Source: an uncultured Pseudomonadota bacterium
GTDB lineage: Bacteria; Myxococcota_A; UBA796; SXON01
Assembly (NCBI GenBank): GCA_903921785.1
Contig: CAIXRH010000091.1
Span: forward strand, 1-46,151
Length of the DNA: 46,151 nucleotides
Direction of reading: 5' to 3'
The translations under genes and the position numbers were made by a program. This document shows positions 1-9,954 of the stretch, one piece after another. The notes beneath the pieces were generated by a model. The model saw only the letters and a program-made list of their open reading frames with translations. It was not told the DNA's origin and made no database searches. Numbering within the stretch: position 1 is the stretch's first letter; every line of letters starts with the position of its first letter.

Positions 1-801
1 CCCGGCGGCCGGGGCGGCACCGGGCGCGGGGGCCGGGGGGGCCGCGGCGGCCGCCGCCGTCGCGGCGGCGATCGCCTCCGGCGTGGCTGCCGTGACCTCG
101 AACTTCAGCGGATCGAGCAGGAACGCCCGCGATGCCGAGCAGTTGACCGCCCCGACACACTTGCTCACCGGCGGGGTGAACGCCGCCGTCCCGTAGAGCG
201 ATGCCGTGACCGGCCCGCTCAGCTCGACCGGCACCGTGAATTCCACGGACGCACCCGTCGCCTTCACCCCGGTGGCCGCGACGGACTCTGCGCCCTCCGC
301 TTGGATCTGCACGCTCACGGGGACCGTAGCGTCCACCGTGTCGCCGCCCGGCGTCCACGCCAGGCTGACCGCGCTGCCCGCCGCGACGGGCGCCGTCGGG
401 GCGCTCAGCGTGGGCTTCGTGAACAGCCCCCCCGCGGTGAGCGAGATCGTGGTGATCCCGTCGGTCACCGTGACGACGTTCTCCGCCTTGGCGGGCAGCT
501 TCGCGAGCACCGCGGCGTCGGCCACGAACTCGTAGACGTTGCAGTCGCGGTCGTAGGCGTACTTGCCATCGTCGAATTTGCCGTGGAGGCGCTTGAGCTC
601 CACTCCGTCGATGTCGGCCTTCAGCTCGGGGATCGCCCGGCAGACGCCAGAGAGCTCGGGGTGGACCAGCACCTGGAGGCGCTGCCCCTCTGGCGGAAGG
701 TCGCCCGCGTTGACCACCAGGGAGGGGTTCGCGACGTCGGCGAGGTGGACGTAGGGGTTCTCGGCGGTGCCGCAGGCCAGGAGGGAGAGCGCGAGGATCA
801 T
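1..801 (-). CDS. lipoprotein, C-terminus beyond window (partial)
   Basis: Open frame running off the left edge; 267 codons are visible without a stop. The start ATG (799-801) overlaps the fabZ stop in an ATGA, so the two are translationally coupled. The N-terminus is a very short lipoprotein signal peptide ending in the lipobox LLAC, with Cys about residue 10. The body looks beta-rich with scattered Cys (a Cys pair near residues 217-222 by eye), and the visible end turns into an Ala/Pro-rich linker (AAAPPAPAPGAAPAAG), suggesting a second domain or tail outside the window. In many proteobacteria lpxA follows fabZ; this is not lpxA. Function unknown. The open frame and lipobox are seen directly; the outer-membrane location is inferred. 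Confidence 0.8.
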   Translation of the reverse strand, partial: MILALSLLACGTAENPYVHLADVANPSLVVNAGDLPPEGQRLQVLVHPELSGVCRAIPELKADIDGVELKRLHGKFDDGKYAYDRDCNVYEFVADAAVLAKLPAKAENVVTVTDGITTISLTAGGLFTKPTLSAPTAPVAAGSAVSLAWTPGGDTVDATVPVSVQIQAEGAESVAATGVKATGASVEFTVPVELSGPVTASLYGTAAFTPPVSKCVGAVNCSASRAFLLDPLKFEVTAATPEAIAAATAAAAAAPPAPAPGAAPAAG

Positions 802-1244
802 GGGGGGGCTCCGGGTTTGTCCACCAGCACGGTGGCCATCACGTGACCATCGACAACGGTCCGGCCTTCGACGCTCACGTTCGCGTCGAAAAACCAGATG
901 CCGCGCTTCTCGTTGGTCTTCACCACGGTGATGCGCAGCTGGTCCCCCGGGGTGACGGGGGCGCGGAAGCGGATGCCGTCGAGCCCGAGGAGGTAGAGCG
1001 GGCGCTCGAGGAAGGTCGGGTTGGCGCTCATCGCCATCACCCCGCAGGCCTGGGCGATGGCCTCGACCATGTAGACCCCGGGCATCACCGGTTGCCCGGG
1101 GAAATGACCCTGGAACTGTGGCTCGTTGATGGTGACGTTCTTGATCGCCACCACCCGCTGGCCGGGCTCGAGCTCCACCACCCGGTCGAGCATCAGGAAG
1201 GGGTAACGATGCGGCAGCATCGCCATGATCGCGGAGATGTCCAT
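798..1244 (-). CDS. fabZ: 3-hydroxyacyl-[ACP] dehydratase FabZ
   Basis: Hot-dog-fold dehydratase of 148 aa, normal length for FabZ. It removes water from (3R)-hydroxyacyl-ACP in fatty-acid elongation and draws on the same hydroxyacyl pool as lipid A synthesis. The N-terminal substrate-tunnel motif HRYPFLMLDRV, the catalytic-His loop GHFPGQPVMPGV and the catalytic-Glu helix EAIAQACGVMA are intact. It is the sixth gene from lolC in the envelope operon (lolC-lolD-bamA-skp-lpxD-lipoprotein-fabZ). Its TGA overlaps the ATG of the following lipoprotein gene, and a 46-bp gap separates it from the preceding one. The start ATG is the only good one, since MDIS leads straight into the family N-terminus. 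Confidence 0.97.
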   Translation of the reverse strand: MDISAIMAMLPHRYPFLMLDRVVELEPGQRVVAIKNVTINEPQFQGHFPGQPVMPGVYMVEAIAQACGVMAMSANPTFLERPLYLLGLDGIRFRAPVTPGDQLRITVVKTNEKRGIWFFDANVSVEGRTVVDGHVMATVLVDKPGAPP

Positions 1245-1290
1245 CCGGGGCGACGGCTATCACCGAACCGCCCGCGGGACATCCGGCGGG

Positions 1291-2112
1291 CTACCGGACG
1301 AGGTCGGAGATCCCCCGCGGGCACACCTTCTCCTCCTCGTACGACCACCGCATCACGCCGGTGAGGGAGGTGTAGGTGATCGTGGGGTCGAGGTCCAGCG
1401 AGTAGTCCCAGAGGAAGTCGTCTACGTAGATGCCCCAGTCGGTGGCGACCTGGCCGTAGCTGTCGATGGTGCCGCCCAGCGCCACGCCCTGGAGCTTCAC
1501 CAGGACGCCTTCGTACGGCTCCCAATCGCTGGGCGGCGCGTTGAGCTTCAGCACGCTGACGCTCCCGCTCCCGGTGACCGTGATGGAGCTCGCGATCACC
1601 TCCGTCTCGTCGTAGTATTCCTGGGCGACGCCGATCACGGTCACCTTGTCTCCAGCCTCCACCGCCGGGAAGGTGCCGTTGGAGTACACGCGGACCCCGG
1701 CCCACTCGCCGCCACCGGCGTCCTGCACGAAGACCGAGCCGTCGGTGGCCGGGCCCGTGGTGACGACGACGCCCTTGAGCGTCACGTCGCCGGTGACGCC
1801 GCTGGCCTGCACGTCGTAGACGGTGGCCGTCGTGGAGGTGCCGGTGTCGGTCCCGGTGTCCTTGCCGGTGTCGGTTCCGGTGTCGGTTCCGGTGTCCTTT
1901 CCGGTGTCGTTCCCGGTGTCCTTGCCCGTGTCGTGGCTGTTCCCGGTGTCGTACGCCGAGCTGCTGTCGTCCGTGGAAGCGCTGTCGGCGGCCACACAGT
2001 CGCCGGCCGTGTTCATGACGCCGGTGTCACACGTGGGGGGCTCGCCGACGCAGGCGAACGACGCGGCGAGGGTGACGAGCGTGCTCAGGACGACGGGGGA
2101 GGTGACGCGCAT
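1291..2112 (-). CDS. DTG-linker lipoprotein with OB-fold-like domain
   Basis: A 273-aa secreted protein. ATG at 2110-2112 is chosen because it begins a signal peptide (MRVTSPVVLSTLVTLAASFAC); the frame is open far upstream but without sense. Cys at about residue 21 is a plausible lipidation site, although the -3 residue is not Leu. Residues about 45-90 are a low-complexity linker of Asp-Thr-Gly repeats. The C-terminal 170 residues (about 95-270) resemble the nuclease-associated OB-fold/DUF5689 type: VTLKGVVVTTG, then FVQDAGGGEWAGVRVY, then GDKVTVIGVAQEYYDETEV. No nuclease domain accompanies it. It sits between lpxD and fabZ, where these operons normally have no lipoprotein. The fold call is from pattern resemblance; the function is unknown. 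Confidence 0.8.
   Translation of the reverse strand: MRVTSPVVLSTLVTLAASFACVGEPPTCDTGVMNTAGDCVAADSASTDDSSSAYDTGNSHDTGKDTGNDTGKDTGTDTGTDTGKDTGTDTGTSTTATVYDVQASGVTGDVTLKGVVVTTGPATDGSVFVQDAGGGEWAGVRVYSNGTFPAVEAGDKVTVIGVAQEYYDETEVIASSITVTGSGSVSVLKLNAPPSDWEPYEGVLVKLQGVALGGTIDSYGQVATDWGIYVDDFLWDYSLDLDPTITYTSLTGVMRWSYEEEKVCPRGISDLVR
1841..1950 (-). repeat. tandem hexamer/12-mer repeat encoding Asp-Thr-Gly linker
   Basis: Imperfect tandem array of GGTGTC-type units on the plus strand (GACACC on the coding strand), encoding runs of D-T-G separated by K, N or T. It lies in frame within the lipoprotein gene. Because units are multiples of three, copy-number change would lengthen or shorten the linker without shifting the frame. 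Such linkers are common in myxobacterial lipoproteins and probably act as flexible spacers from the membrane. Confidence 0.8.
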
Positions 2113-2146
2113 GCGGAACGCGTAGCGCGTCGTCGACCTTTTCGCA

Positions 2147-2168
2147 GCCGCCGCGCCGCGACGGCGGC
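2147..2168 (-). terminator. GC hairpin between lpxD and the OB-fold lipoprotein gene
   Basis: Perfect 7-bp stem (GCCGCCG/CGGCGGC) with an 8-nt loop in the 155-bp gap after lpxD. No U-tract follows on the minus strand, so termination would be weak at best; it may attenuate the operon or stabilise the upstream mRNA. Confidence 0.3.
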
Positions 2169-2244
2169 CATGCGTGCGTCCCCTCCGGTTTCCCTCACGA
2201 TCGCGTCGCGATGCGCCGCGGACCGTGCCCGGGGAAGGCGGCGC

Positions 2245-2265
2245 GTGATCCGCGCATCGCCCAGA
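2245..2265. repeat. 21-bp intergenic repeat, copy A
   Basis: A 21-bp element starting GTGATCCGCG and ending ATCGCCCAGA, with 20/21 bases matching a second copy at 11178-11198. This copy ends 2 bp from the lpxD stop codon and carries an imperfect GATCCGCGCATC palindrome. Function unknown: possibly a regulator site or a small dispersed repeat. Confidence 0.5.
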
Positions 2266-2267
2266 CC

Positions 2268-3266
2268 CTACTTGTCTTCGAGCTTCTTCTCGATCGCGGC
2301 CACCCGCTTGAGCAGCTCGGGGAGCTCGCGGGAGGCGGCCGCGAACCGCAACCACTCCCGATGCTCCATCGCCGGCGAGCCCGTACGTTTCTCCCCTGCG
2401 GGCACGTCGCCGGTGACCATGCTGTTGGCACCCACCGTGACGCCATCGCCCACGTCCAGGTGGCCGAGCAGCAGCGTCCGCGCGGCCATCGTGACGCCGG
2501 TGCCGGTGCGCGTGCTCCCCGCGACCGCGCTGTACGCCACGAGCACGTTGTGGGCGCCGATCTCCGCGCCATGGCCGATCTGCACGAGGTTGTCGAACTT
2601 CGAGCCGGTGCCGACGGTCGTGTCGCCCATCGCGGCGCGGTCGACGCAGCTGTTCGCCCCGATCTCCACGTCGTCGCCGAGGACGGCGCGTCCGGTCTGG
2701 AGAATCTTCACCAGCCCCGCCTTCGTGGGGACGAAGCCGAAGCCTTCGCCGCCGATCACCGCGCCGGGGTTGAGCATCACCCGGTCGCCGACGACGCAGC
2801 CGTCCATGACCACGCTTCCCGCCATCAACAGACAGTCGCGGCCGACGCTTGCCCCGGGTCCCACGTAGACATGGGGCTGGAGAACCGAGCCTGCGCCGAC
2901 GCTCGCGCCCGCGCCGACGTAGGCGAAGGCCATCACCGTCGCGCCCGTGGCCTCCCCCTCCACGACCGCGAGCGGGTGGATGCCCGCGGATGGACGGGGC
3001 GCCGGGTTGAACAAGCTGAGGGCCTTGGCGAACGCCAGATAGGGGTCCACGCATCGCACGACCGTGCGGCCATGCGCGGGCTCGCTGGAGGAGACGAGTA
3101 CGGCGCCCGCACGGCTCTTCCGGAAGAGCGTGGCGTAACGCCGGTTCGCGAGGAACGAGAGCTGGTCGGGACCCGCCTCTTCGAGGCCGGCGAGCCCGCG
3201 TACCTCCAGCCCCGCGTCGCCCTCGACGACGCCCCCGACCGCGGCGGCGACCTCGCCGAGGCGCAT
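2268..3266 (-). CDS. lpxD: UDP-3-O-acylglucosamine N-acyltransferase LpxD
   Basis: A 332-aa left-handed beta-helix acyltransferase. It transfers a 3-hydroxyacyl chain from ACP to UDP-3-O-acyl-glucosamine, the third step of lipid A synthesis. The N-terminal uridine-binding domain (about 1-100, with DQLSFLANRRY) is followed by hexapeptide repeats (about 100-290) rich in [LIV]-G-x4 turns, then an alpha-helical C-terminus (KRVAAIEKKLEDK) as in the family. The catalytic-His segment DNLVQIGHGAEIG is present. The start is 3 bp from the skp stop, so the two are co-transcribed. The presence of lpxD and fabZ supports an LPS-bearing outer membrane. Confidence 0.97.
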   Translation of the reverse strand: MRLGEVAAAVGGVVEGDAGLEVRGLAGLEEAGPDQLSFLANRRYATLFRKSRAGAVLVSSSEPAHGRTVVRCVDPYLAFAKALSLFNPAPRPSAGIHPLAVVEGEATGATVMAFAYVGAGASVGAGSVLQPHVYVGPGASVGRDCLLMAGSVVMDGCVVGDRVMLNPGAVIGGEGFGFVPTKAGLVKILQTGRAVLGDDVEIGANSCVDRAAMGDTTVGTGSKFDNLVQIGHGAEIGAHNVLVAYSAVAGSTRTGTGVTMAARTLLLGHLDVGDGVTVGANSMVTGDVPAGEKRTGSPAMEHREWLRFAAASRELPELLKRVAAIEKKLEDK

Positions 3267-3269
3267 CGG

Positions 3270-3803
3270 CTACTTCTTCGGCGGAGTGGCTGGATTCGCG
3301 GCGTTGTAGCGCTTGATCAGCTCATCCGTGATGTCGATGCCGTCGCTCCAGTACACCACGCCGCCCTCGGTCGCCTCGAGCACCACGGTGTACCCCTTCT
3401 CCTGGCCGATCGCGACGGCGATCTTCTTCATCTTGTCGATGAAGTCCTGCATCGCGGCGTAGTACGCCTGCTGCATCTCCCCCTCGTAGCGGGAGTAGGT
3501 CTGCTGGAACTCCACCTGGGACTTCATGAAGTCCTCTTCCTTGGCCTTGCGGGCGGAGTCGCTGAGGATGGTGGACTGCTTCTCGAGCTCGGTCTTCTTG
3601 GTTTCGAGCGCCGTCTGCATCTTCTCGATCGCTGCCTTGCGATCTCCGTACATCGACTCGAGCTTCGCCCGCACCCCGGCGGCCTCGTTGACCTCGTTGA
3701 GCGCGCGCTGGAAGTCGACCACCGCGACCTTGACGTCGGCCGCCGCGGCGAGGCCGCTGAAGCCGAACATGAACGTGAGGAGGACGAAGAACCGCTTGAA
3801 CAT
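3270..3803 (-). CDS. skp: OmpH/Skp-family periplasmic chaperone
   Basis: A 177-aa protein with a clear Sec signal peptide (MFKRFFVLLTFMFGFSGLAAAA). The mature part begins with the family strand VKVAVVDFQRALNE, continues as a long charged alpha-helical tentacle (about 45-130, heptad-like with KKTELEKQ), and closes with the C-terminal beta segment GYTVVLEATEGGVVYWSDG. Skp trimers hold unfolded outer-membrane proteins on their way to BamA, which is encoded directly upstream in the same operon. The Lys-rich Pro-containing tail (ATPPKK) is typical of delta-lineage members. The start is chosen by the signal peptide. Confidence 0.94.
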   Translation of the reverse strand: MFKRFFVLLTFMFGFSGLAAAADVKVAVVDFQRALNEVNEAAGVRAKLESMYGDRKAAIEKMQTALETKKTELEKQSTILSDSARKAKEEDFMKSQVEFQQTYSRYEGEMQQAYYAAMQDFIDKMKKIAVAIGQEKGYTVVLEATEGGVVYWSDGIDITDELIKRYNAANPATPPKK

Positions 3804-3823
3804 GAAATGCTCCCGGAACGCGA

Positions 3824-6433
3824 CTAGAACGCGCTCCCGATGGTGAAGTCGAAGACGCCCTTACGCTCGTCCGGCAGCGGCTCCAGCGGGAACCCCCACT
3901 CGAAGCGCAGCGGGCCGATGGGGCTGAACCAACGTACGCCGAAGCCGACGGACGTGCGTAGATCGGTGAGGTCCATGTTGCCGTTGCCTTCGACGTCGCC
4001 GAAGGTGTTTCCGGCGTCGAAGAAGGTGACGAGCGAGATGCCCGCGGACTTGATGACCGGGGACTCGACCTCAAATTGGCTGATGAGGGTCTCGGTGCCG
4101 CCGACCACCAGGCGATCATCGGCCGCGGCGGGATCGTCGCTCCCGACAAACGAAGTGCGGGGGATCGTGTAGTCACGGTAGCCGGTGGCGCGCACCGAGG
4201 GGCCGAGGGAGTAGGGCTCGAACCCGCGGATACTGAGGATGCCACCCGCGCGATACCGGTGGATGTACGGGATGATGCTGCCGTCGGTGCTCTGCACGTG
4301 CCCCGCGGAGACGTTCACCTTGAAGACAAGCCAGTCGTCCTTCACCAGGGGCTGGTAGAAGCGGAAGTTGGCCTTCGTCTCCCAGTAGTTGAAGTCGCCG
4401 CCGAAGATCTCCAGGTTCTCCTTGTCGTTGAGCCGCAGGCCGCCGGCGAGCTCCGTGGACAGGGTGAACTTCACGCCGCGCGTGGCCTGGATGCGGTTGT
4501 TGCGCTTGTCGATGTCGAGCGAGATGCCGCCGGAGGAGGTGACGCCGTTGCGGTACAGCTCGCCGCCGTAGAGGCGCTCCTTGTACTCGTCCAGCGAGAG
4601 CAGGCCGTTGTCTTCGAGGGTGTAGGAGAGGGCGAGGCGGATGTCGTCCCGCTTGTCGAGGTACCGGCCGATCTCAAAGAGGCCGCCGCGCTGGTACTCG
4701 TTCTCGATGTAGTCGCGCTGGTTGTAGAACCCGCTCACGCGCATGGTCCAGCGGGAGTCGAGGAAGTAGGGGTCATAGAAGTCGATGTTGGCGGTCTGGG
4801 TGGGCTTGGAGATGTTGCCCGCGATGGACACCACCCAGCCGAGGCCGAAGAAGTTCGATTTCTGGATGTTGGCGGTCAAGAGGAAGCTGTCGACGGAGCT
4901 GAAACCAGCCCCGACCGTGAAGCTTCCCGTGGGGCGCTCGGACACGTCGACGTTCATGTCGAGCGTACGCTCCTCCGACGCCCGCGGCGTGGAGATGTTG
5001 ACGGTCTCGAAGAAGCCGAGCCGCTCGAGCCGCTCCCGGGCTTCCCGGATCCGGCTGCCCTGGTAGTCCTCGCCTTCGTTGATCGGGATCTCCCGGCGGA
5101 CCACCTTGTCGAACGTGGGGTCGTTGCCGGTGATGTTGATGTGCCCGATCTTCATCTTCTCGCCCTTCTCGATGTCGAACGTGAGGTCGACGACGCCGGA
5201 GTCGGGGTCCGGGGAGGGGAGGGGGACGATGTTGGCGAAGGCGTAGCCCTGGTCGCCGTAGAGGTCGCTCACCCGCTGGGTGACGCCCTGCATGGTGGTG
5301 ATCTTGAACCAGTCGCCGGTCTTGAGCGGCTGGTTCTGGCCGGAGAAGTCGAAGAGGCGACGCTCGACCTTGGGGGTCCACGCCTCATCGAGCTTCACGC
5401 CCGCCTTCTTGTCACGCTCGAAGGCCTCTTCCACGTCACGGAGGTCCTTGCCCTCGGCGAGCGCGCGCACGGCGCCTTCGGTGAGGCCCTCCTCGGGCTT
5501 GAAGTCGCCCTTGAGGATCAACTTCCCAATCTTGTACCGGGGGCCCTCGTTGACGTGGATGGTGATGAAGATGTGGCGCTTGTCGGGCGAGAGGAAGACC
5601 TTGGGCTCATCCACCTGGGCTTCCACGTAGCCCTCTTCCAGGAGCACCGACCGGACGACGTACACGTCGTTCTGGAGGTTCTCCTCGATGAAGTTGCCCG
5701 TGGAGGTGAGCCACGGGACGATGCCGCCTTCCTTGGTCTGGAGGTAGCGCTTGATCTTCGCGTCGGGCACGCCTTCGTTGCCCGTGATGTCGATCCGCTG
5801 GACGATGACCTTGCGGTTCTCCGTGATCTTGAATTCGAGGTCCACCATGCCGCCGCCGGCGGCGGTGAACACCGGCTCCACGTTCACCAGGTAGAAGCCC
5901 TTCTCCAGGTACTTGTCCCGGATCGTGCGCACGTTCTGCGCCACCTTCTGGTCCGACGGCACGCTCAGGGGGACGATGTCCAGCGCCTCCTTGAGGTCCT
6001 CTTCCTTGATCTTCTTGTTTCCCGAGAAGCGGACCTCGCGGATCGCGGGCTTCTCGGCGATGACGAAGGTGACCACCGTGCCGAGGTCGGTCGGGGTGTA
6101 GCGCACGACGACGTCGGAGACGTAGCCCGTGCGCCAGATGGCCTTGACGTCCCGCTGGACCTTCCAGGCTTCGAGGCGATCGCCGGTGTGGAGCCCCACG
6201 GCGTCGAGGATGGCGGCCTCCTCCACGTTGCGCAGGCCCTCCACCTTCACCTGGGAGACGGTGCCGACGGCGAAGAGCGGAGCGCCGGGTTCATCAATCC
6301 CGGAGGCGCCGAACGCGAGCGGGGCTGCGGTGGGCGCTGCGGCTGCCGGCGCCGGGCCCGGATCGGGGACCTCGCCCTCACCGGCAAACGCCACGGCGGG
6401 GAAGAGGGCCACGAGCGCCAGGAGCGACCTCAC
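3824..6433 (-). CDS. bamA: outer membrane assembly factor BamA
   Basis: An 869-aa Omp85 protein, the central insertase for outer-membrane beta-barrels. The start is GTG at 6431-6433, overlapping the lolD stop as GTGA and opening a signal peptide (to about residue 17). A Pro/Ala linker (18-50) precedes five POTRA domains at about 56-129, 130-206, 207-297, 298-426 and 427-502. The 16-strand barrel (about 503-869) carries the IRGFEPYSLGP loop-6 motif and ends in an aromatic (GSAF), as outer-membrane proteins do. POTRA4 is unusually long (about 125 residues) because of a charged insertion at about 318-370. Skp follows 20 bp downstream. Confidence 0.97.
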   Translation of the reverse strand: MRSLLALVALFPAVAFAGEGEVPDPGPAPAAAAPTAAPLAFGASGIDEPGAPLFAVGTVSQVKVEGLRNVEEAAILDAVGLHTGDRLEAWKVQRDVKAIWRTGYVSDVVVRYTPTDLGTVVTFVIAEKPAIREVRFSGNKKIKEEDLKEALDIVPLSVPSDQKVAQNVRTIRDKYLEKGFYLVNVEPVFTAAGGGMVDLEFKITENRKVIVQRIDITGNEGVPDAKIKRYLQTKEGGIVPWLTSTGNFIEENLQNDVYVVRSVLLEEGYVEAQVDEPKVFLSPDKRHIFITIHVNEGPRYKIGKLILKGDFKPEEGLTEGAVRALAEGKDLRDVEEAFERDKKAGVKLDEAWTPKVERRLFDFSGQNQPLKTGDWFKITTMQGVTQRVSDLYGDQGYAFANIVPLPSPDPDSGVVDLTFDIEKGEKMKIGHINITGNDPTFDKVVRREIPINEGEDYQGSRIREARERLERLGFFETVNISTPRASEERTLDMNVDVSERPTGSFTVGAGFSSVDSFLLTANIQKSNFFGLGWVVSIAGNISKPTQTANIDFYDPYFLDSRWTMRVSGFYNQRDYIENEYQRGGLFEIGRYLDKRDDIRLALSYTLEDNGLLSLDEYKERLYGGELYRNGVTSSGGISLDIDKRNNRIQATRGVKFTLSTELAGGLRLNDKENLEIFGGDFNYWETKANFRFYQPLVKDDWLVFKVNVSAGHVQSTDGSIIPYIHRYRAGGILSIRGFEPYSLGPSVRATGYRDYTIPRTSFVGSDDPAAADDRLVVGGTETLISQFEVESPVIKSAGISLVTFFDAGNTFGDVEGNGNMDLTDLRTSVGFGVRWFSPIGPLRFEWGFPLEPLPDERKGVFDFTIGSAF

Positions 6434-7116
6434 GCCGCCTCCTGGAAGGCGCCGTCGACCACGCGGAGGATCCGTGGGAAGCGGCGAGCGAGCTCCATGG
6501 AGTGCGTGACGACGACCAGGGTGGCGCCGCCCTCGTTGCGGTTGAGCTCGAGCAGGAGGGTCATCACCTCGTCCGCGGTGTGAGGGTCGAGGTTGCCGGT
6601 GGGCTCGTCCGCGAGGAGGAGGCCGGGCTTGAGGAGGAGGGCGCGCGCGATGGCGACGCGCTGCTGTTCGCCGCCGCTGAGCTCGCCGGGCTTGTGATCC
6701 AGGCGGTGGCCGAGGCCGACGCGCCGGAGCGCCTCGGTGGCCCGCTCGCGCGCTTCGCGCTTGGGCACCCGCGCGATGAGGGCGGGGATCGCCACATTGT
6801 CCACCGCCGAGTGATCGGGGAGGAGGTGGTGGAACTGGAAGATGAAGCCGACGGAGCGGTTGCGGAACGTGTCGAGCGCAGCCTGGGGGCGGCCGTAGAG
6901 CGGCGCGCCGTCGACGTGGACGGAGCCGCCGGTGGGCGCTTCGAGGCCGCCGAGGAGGTGCAGGAAGGTGGACTTCCCCGATCCGCTCTGGCCCACGATC
7001 GCGACGCACTCGCCGGCCGCAAGCGACAGATCGGCCCCGCGGAGCACCTCGATCGCCGCACCCCCCTTCCGGAAGGTACGACTGACGCCCCGAACTTCAA
7101 TGGCCACGCCCATCAT
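6430..7116 (-). CDS. lolD: lipoprotein-releasing ABC transporter ATPase LolD
   Basis: A 228-aa ABC ATPase that powers release of mature lipoproteins from the inner membrane to the LolA carrier. The Walker A (GQSGSGKST), signature ([15 protein letters not shown]), Walker B (LLLADEPTG) and H-loop (VVVTH) are all intact, and the [16 protein letters not shown]-loop region is the MacB/LolD type. Start ATG at 7114-7116 overlaps the lolC stop (ATGA); a second ATG follows immediately (7111-7113). It is followed by bamA with a GTGA overlap. The abundance of lipoprotein genes in this window fits the role. Confidence 0.95.
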   Translation of the reverse strand: MMGVAIEVRGVSRTFRKGGAAIEVLRGADLSLAAGECVAIVGQSGSGKSTFLHLLGGLEAPTGGSVHVDGAPLYGRPQAALDTFRNRSVGFIFQFHHLLPDHSAVDNVAIPALIARVPKREARERATEALRRVGLGHRLDHKPGELSGGEQQRVAIARALLLKPGLLLADEPTGNLDPHTADEVMTLLLELNRNEGGATLVVVTHSMELARRFPRILRVVDGAFQEAA

Positions 7117-8402
7117 TCGTACCGCAGCCCATCCACCGGCGGGAGGCGGGCCGCCCGGGTGGAGGGGTAGAGCGTGGCCAAAAAGCACACGAACGCCGCG
7201 CCCACGGCGACGACGGCCACCGTTTGGGGCACGATCACCACCGGGAGCGAGTCGAGGTAGTACACGTTGGTGTCGAGGGCGTAATGGTAGCCAGAGAGGA
7301 ACGCGCAGCCCGCTAACCCAAGGCCCACCCCGAGGCTGGTACCGACCAGCCCGACGACCGTTCCTTCGAGCACGAAGACCGAGGTGATCATCCGGGTGGT
7401 GGCGCCCATGGCGCGGAGAATGGAGATCTCGCGGGCTCGGGTGATGACCATCACGATGAGGTTGGTGACGATCCCCAACGCGGCGACGCTGACGATCTGG
7501 CCGAGGATGAGCCCCATCACCCACTTTTCCATCGCCAGGGCCTTGAACAGCGCCTCGTTCATCGTGAGCCAGTTCTTGGAGTAGTAGAGCGGCCCGGTGG
7601 CCTGCTCCACCCGCATGGAGACCTCGGGGACCTCCCAGATGAGGTCCTCCTGCACCCGCGCTTCGAGCCCGGTGGCGGCGTTGGGGAGCTGCATGAACTC
7701 CTGCGCATCGGCCAGGGCGATGTAGCTCCACTTGGTGTCGTACTCGAACATCCCGGTGTGGGTGAGCGCCGCCACCCGGTACGCACGCGAGGAAGGGATC
7801 GGCATCCCGAACGGGCCCATCCCGCCGCCGACCGGGTTGATGATGAGCAGTTGCTCGCCCGGGTGGACCTTCAGCTGGCCCGCCAGGGTGTCGCCCAGGA
7901 TGATGCCCGGGAGCGCCTCGGCGCCGGCCGGTACCGGCGGGGCGTGCAGCGTGGTGACCAGCGCGCGACGCGCTTCGGGGGTCGAGGGCGCGCTGTCGGG
8001 CCCGAGGCGGATGTCGCTGGCGATGTCGTTGACGTTGAGCGCCCGCGCGGGGTCGATGCCCTTGAGGATCGCGCCGGCGACCCCGCCCGGCGTCTTGAGC
8101 ATGACCTCGCTGTAGGTGAACGGCGTGACCGCCGTGATCCCGGGCACGGCCTCCACCTTCTGGACGAGCTCGTCGGGCTCTTCCACGGGACCGCCGTAGG
8201 AGAGCACCAGCAGGTGTGCCTGATTGCCGAGGATCTTCTTCCTCAGCTCGATCTCGAAGCCCTCCATCACCGACAGCACGATGATGAGCACCGCCACGCC
8301 CACGGTGACGCCCACCATGGACAAGAGCGCGATCAGCGAGATCCCGGCGTCCTGCCGCCGGGATCGCAGGTGGCTGAGCGCGATGAGGAGCTCGAGGTCC
8401 AT
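7113..8402 (-). CDS. lolC: lipoprotein-releasing permease LolC/LolE
   Basis: A 429-aa FtsX-type permease. TM1 is at about 24-46 (ISLIALLSMVGVTVGVAVLI), a large periplasmic domain spans about 47-300, and three C-terminal TMs follow (about 305-330, 345-375, 390-415). The ILRAMGAT coupling-helix motif that contacts LolD is present. Only one permease gene is seen, so the transporter is probably a homodimer of a combined LolC/E (LolF-like) subunit, as in many non-enteric bacteria. It is directly coupled to lolD. The protein ends in the usual [17 protein letters not shown]. Confidence 0.94.
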   Translation of the reverse strand: MDLELLIALSHLRSRRQDAGISLIALLSMVGVTVGVAVLIIVLSVMEGFEIELRKKILGNQAHLLVLSYGGPVEEPDELVQKVEAVPGITAVTPFTYSEVMLKTPGGVAGAILKGIDPARALNVNDIASDIRLGPDSAPSTPEARRALVTTLHAPPVPAGAEALPGIILGDTLAGQLKVHPGEQLLIINPVGGGMGPFGMPIPSSRAYRVAALTHTGMFEYDTKWSYIALADAQEFMQLPNAATGLEARVQEDLIWEVPEVSMRVEQATGPLYYSKNWLTMNEALFKALAMEKWVMGLILGQIVSVAALGIVTNLIVMVITRAREISILRAMGATTRMITSVFVLEGTVVGLVGTSLGVGLGLAGCAFLSGYHYALDTNVYYLDSLPVVIVPQTVAVVAVGAAFVCFLATLYPSTRAARLPPVDGLRYE

Positions 8403-8430
8403 GAGGAGCGGCCGGGCCTAACCCACCGTT

Positions 8431-8442
8431 CTCCGCGCGGAG
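8431..8442. other. 12-bp perfect palindrome between lysS and lolC
   Basis: CTCCGCGCGGAG lies in the 79-bp gap between the lysS stop and the lolC start. It could be a regulator half-site pair or a short hairpin. No recognisable promoter elements were found beside it. Confidence 0.25.
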
Positions 8443-8481
8443 TCGGCGCAGACGATCCGGGACAGGACGGCGTCGGGCGCC

Positions 8482-9942
<1,461 letters not shown>

Positions 9943-9954
9943 GGCGCGGCGGTG

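Noticed and set aside
206-535. 109-codon plus-strand open frame with Ser/Thr/Ala-rich product
   Set aside because: Lies opposite the partial lipoprotein gene that continues off the left edge and is coupled to fabZ; the minus-strand reading has a lipobox and sensible composition.
1841-1950. Tandem repeat as a CRISPR-like array
   Set aside because: Units are 6-12 bp with no spacers, in frame, and encode a DTG linker; no cas genes.
4076-6583. 835-codon open frame on the plus strand opposite bamA and lolD
   Set aside because: Antisense shadow of GC-rich coding sequence: the protein is a monotonous Val/Glu/Asp/Leu string, while the minus strand encodes an intact BamA.
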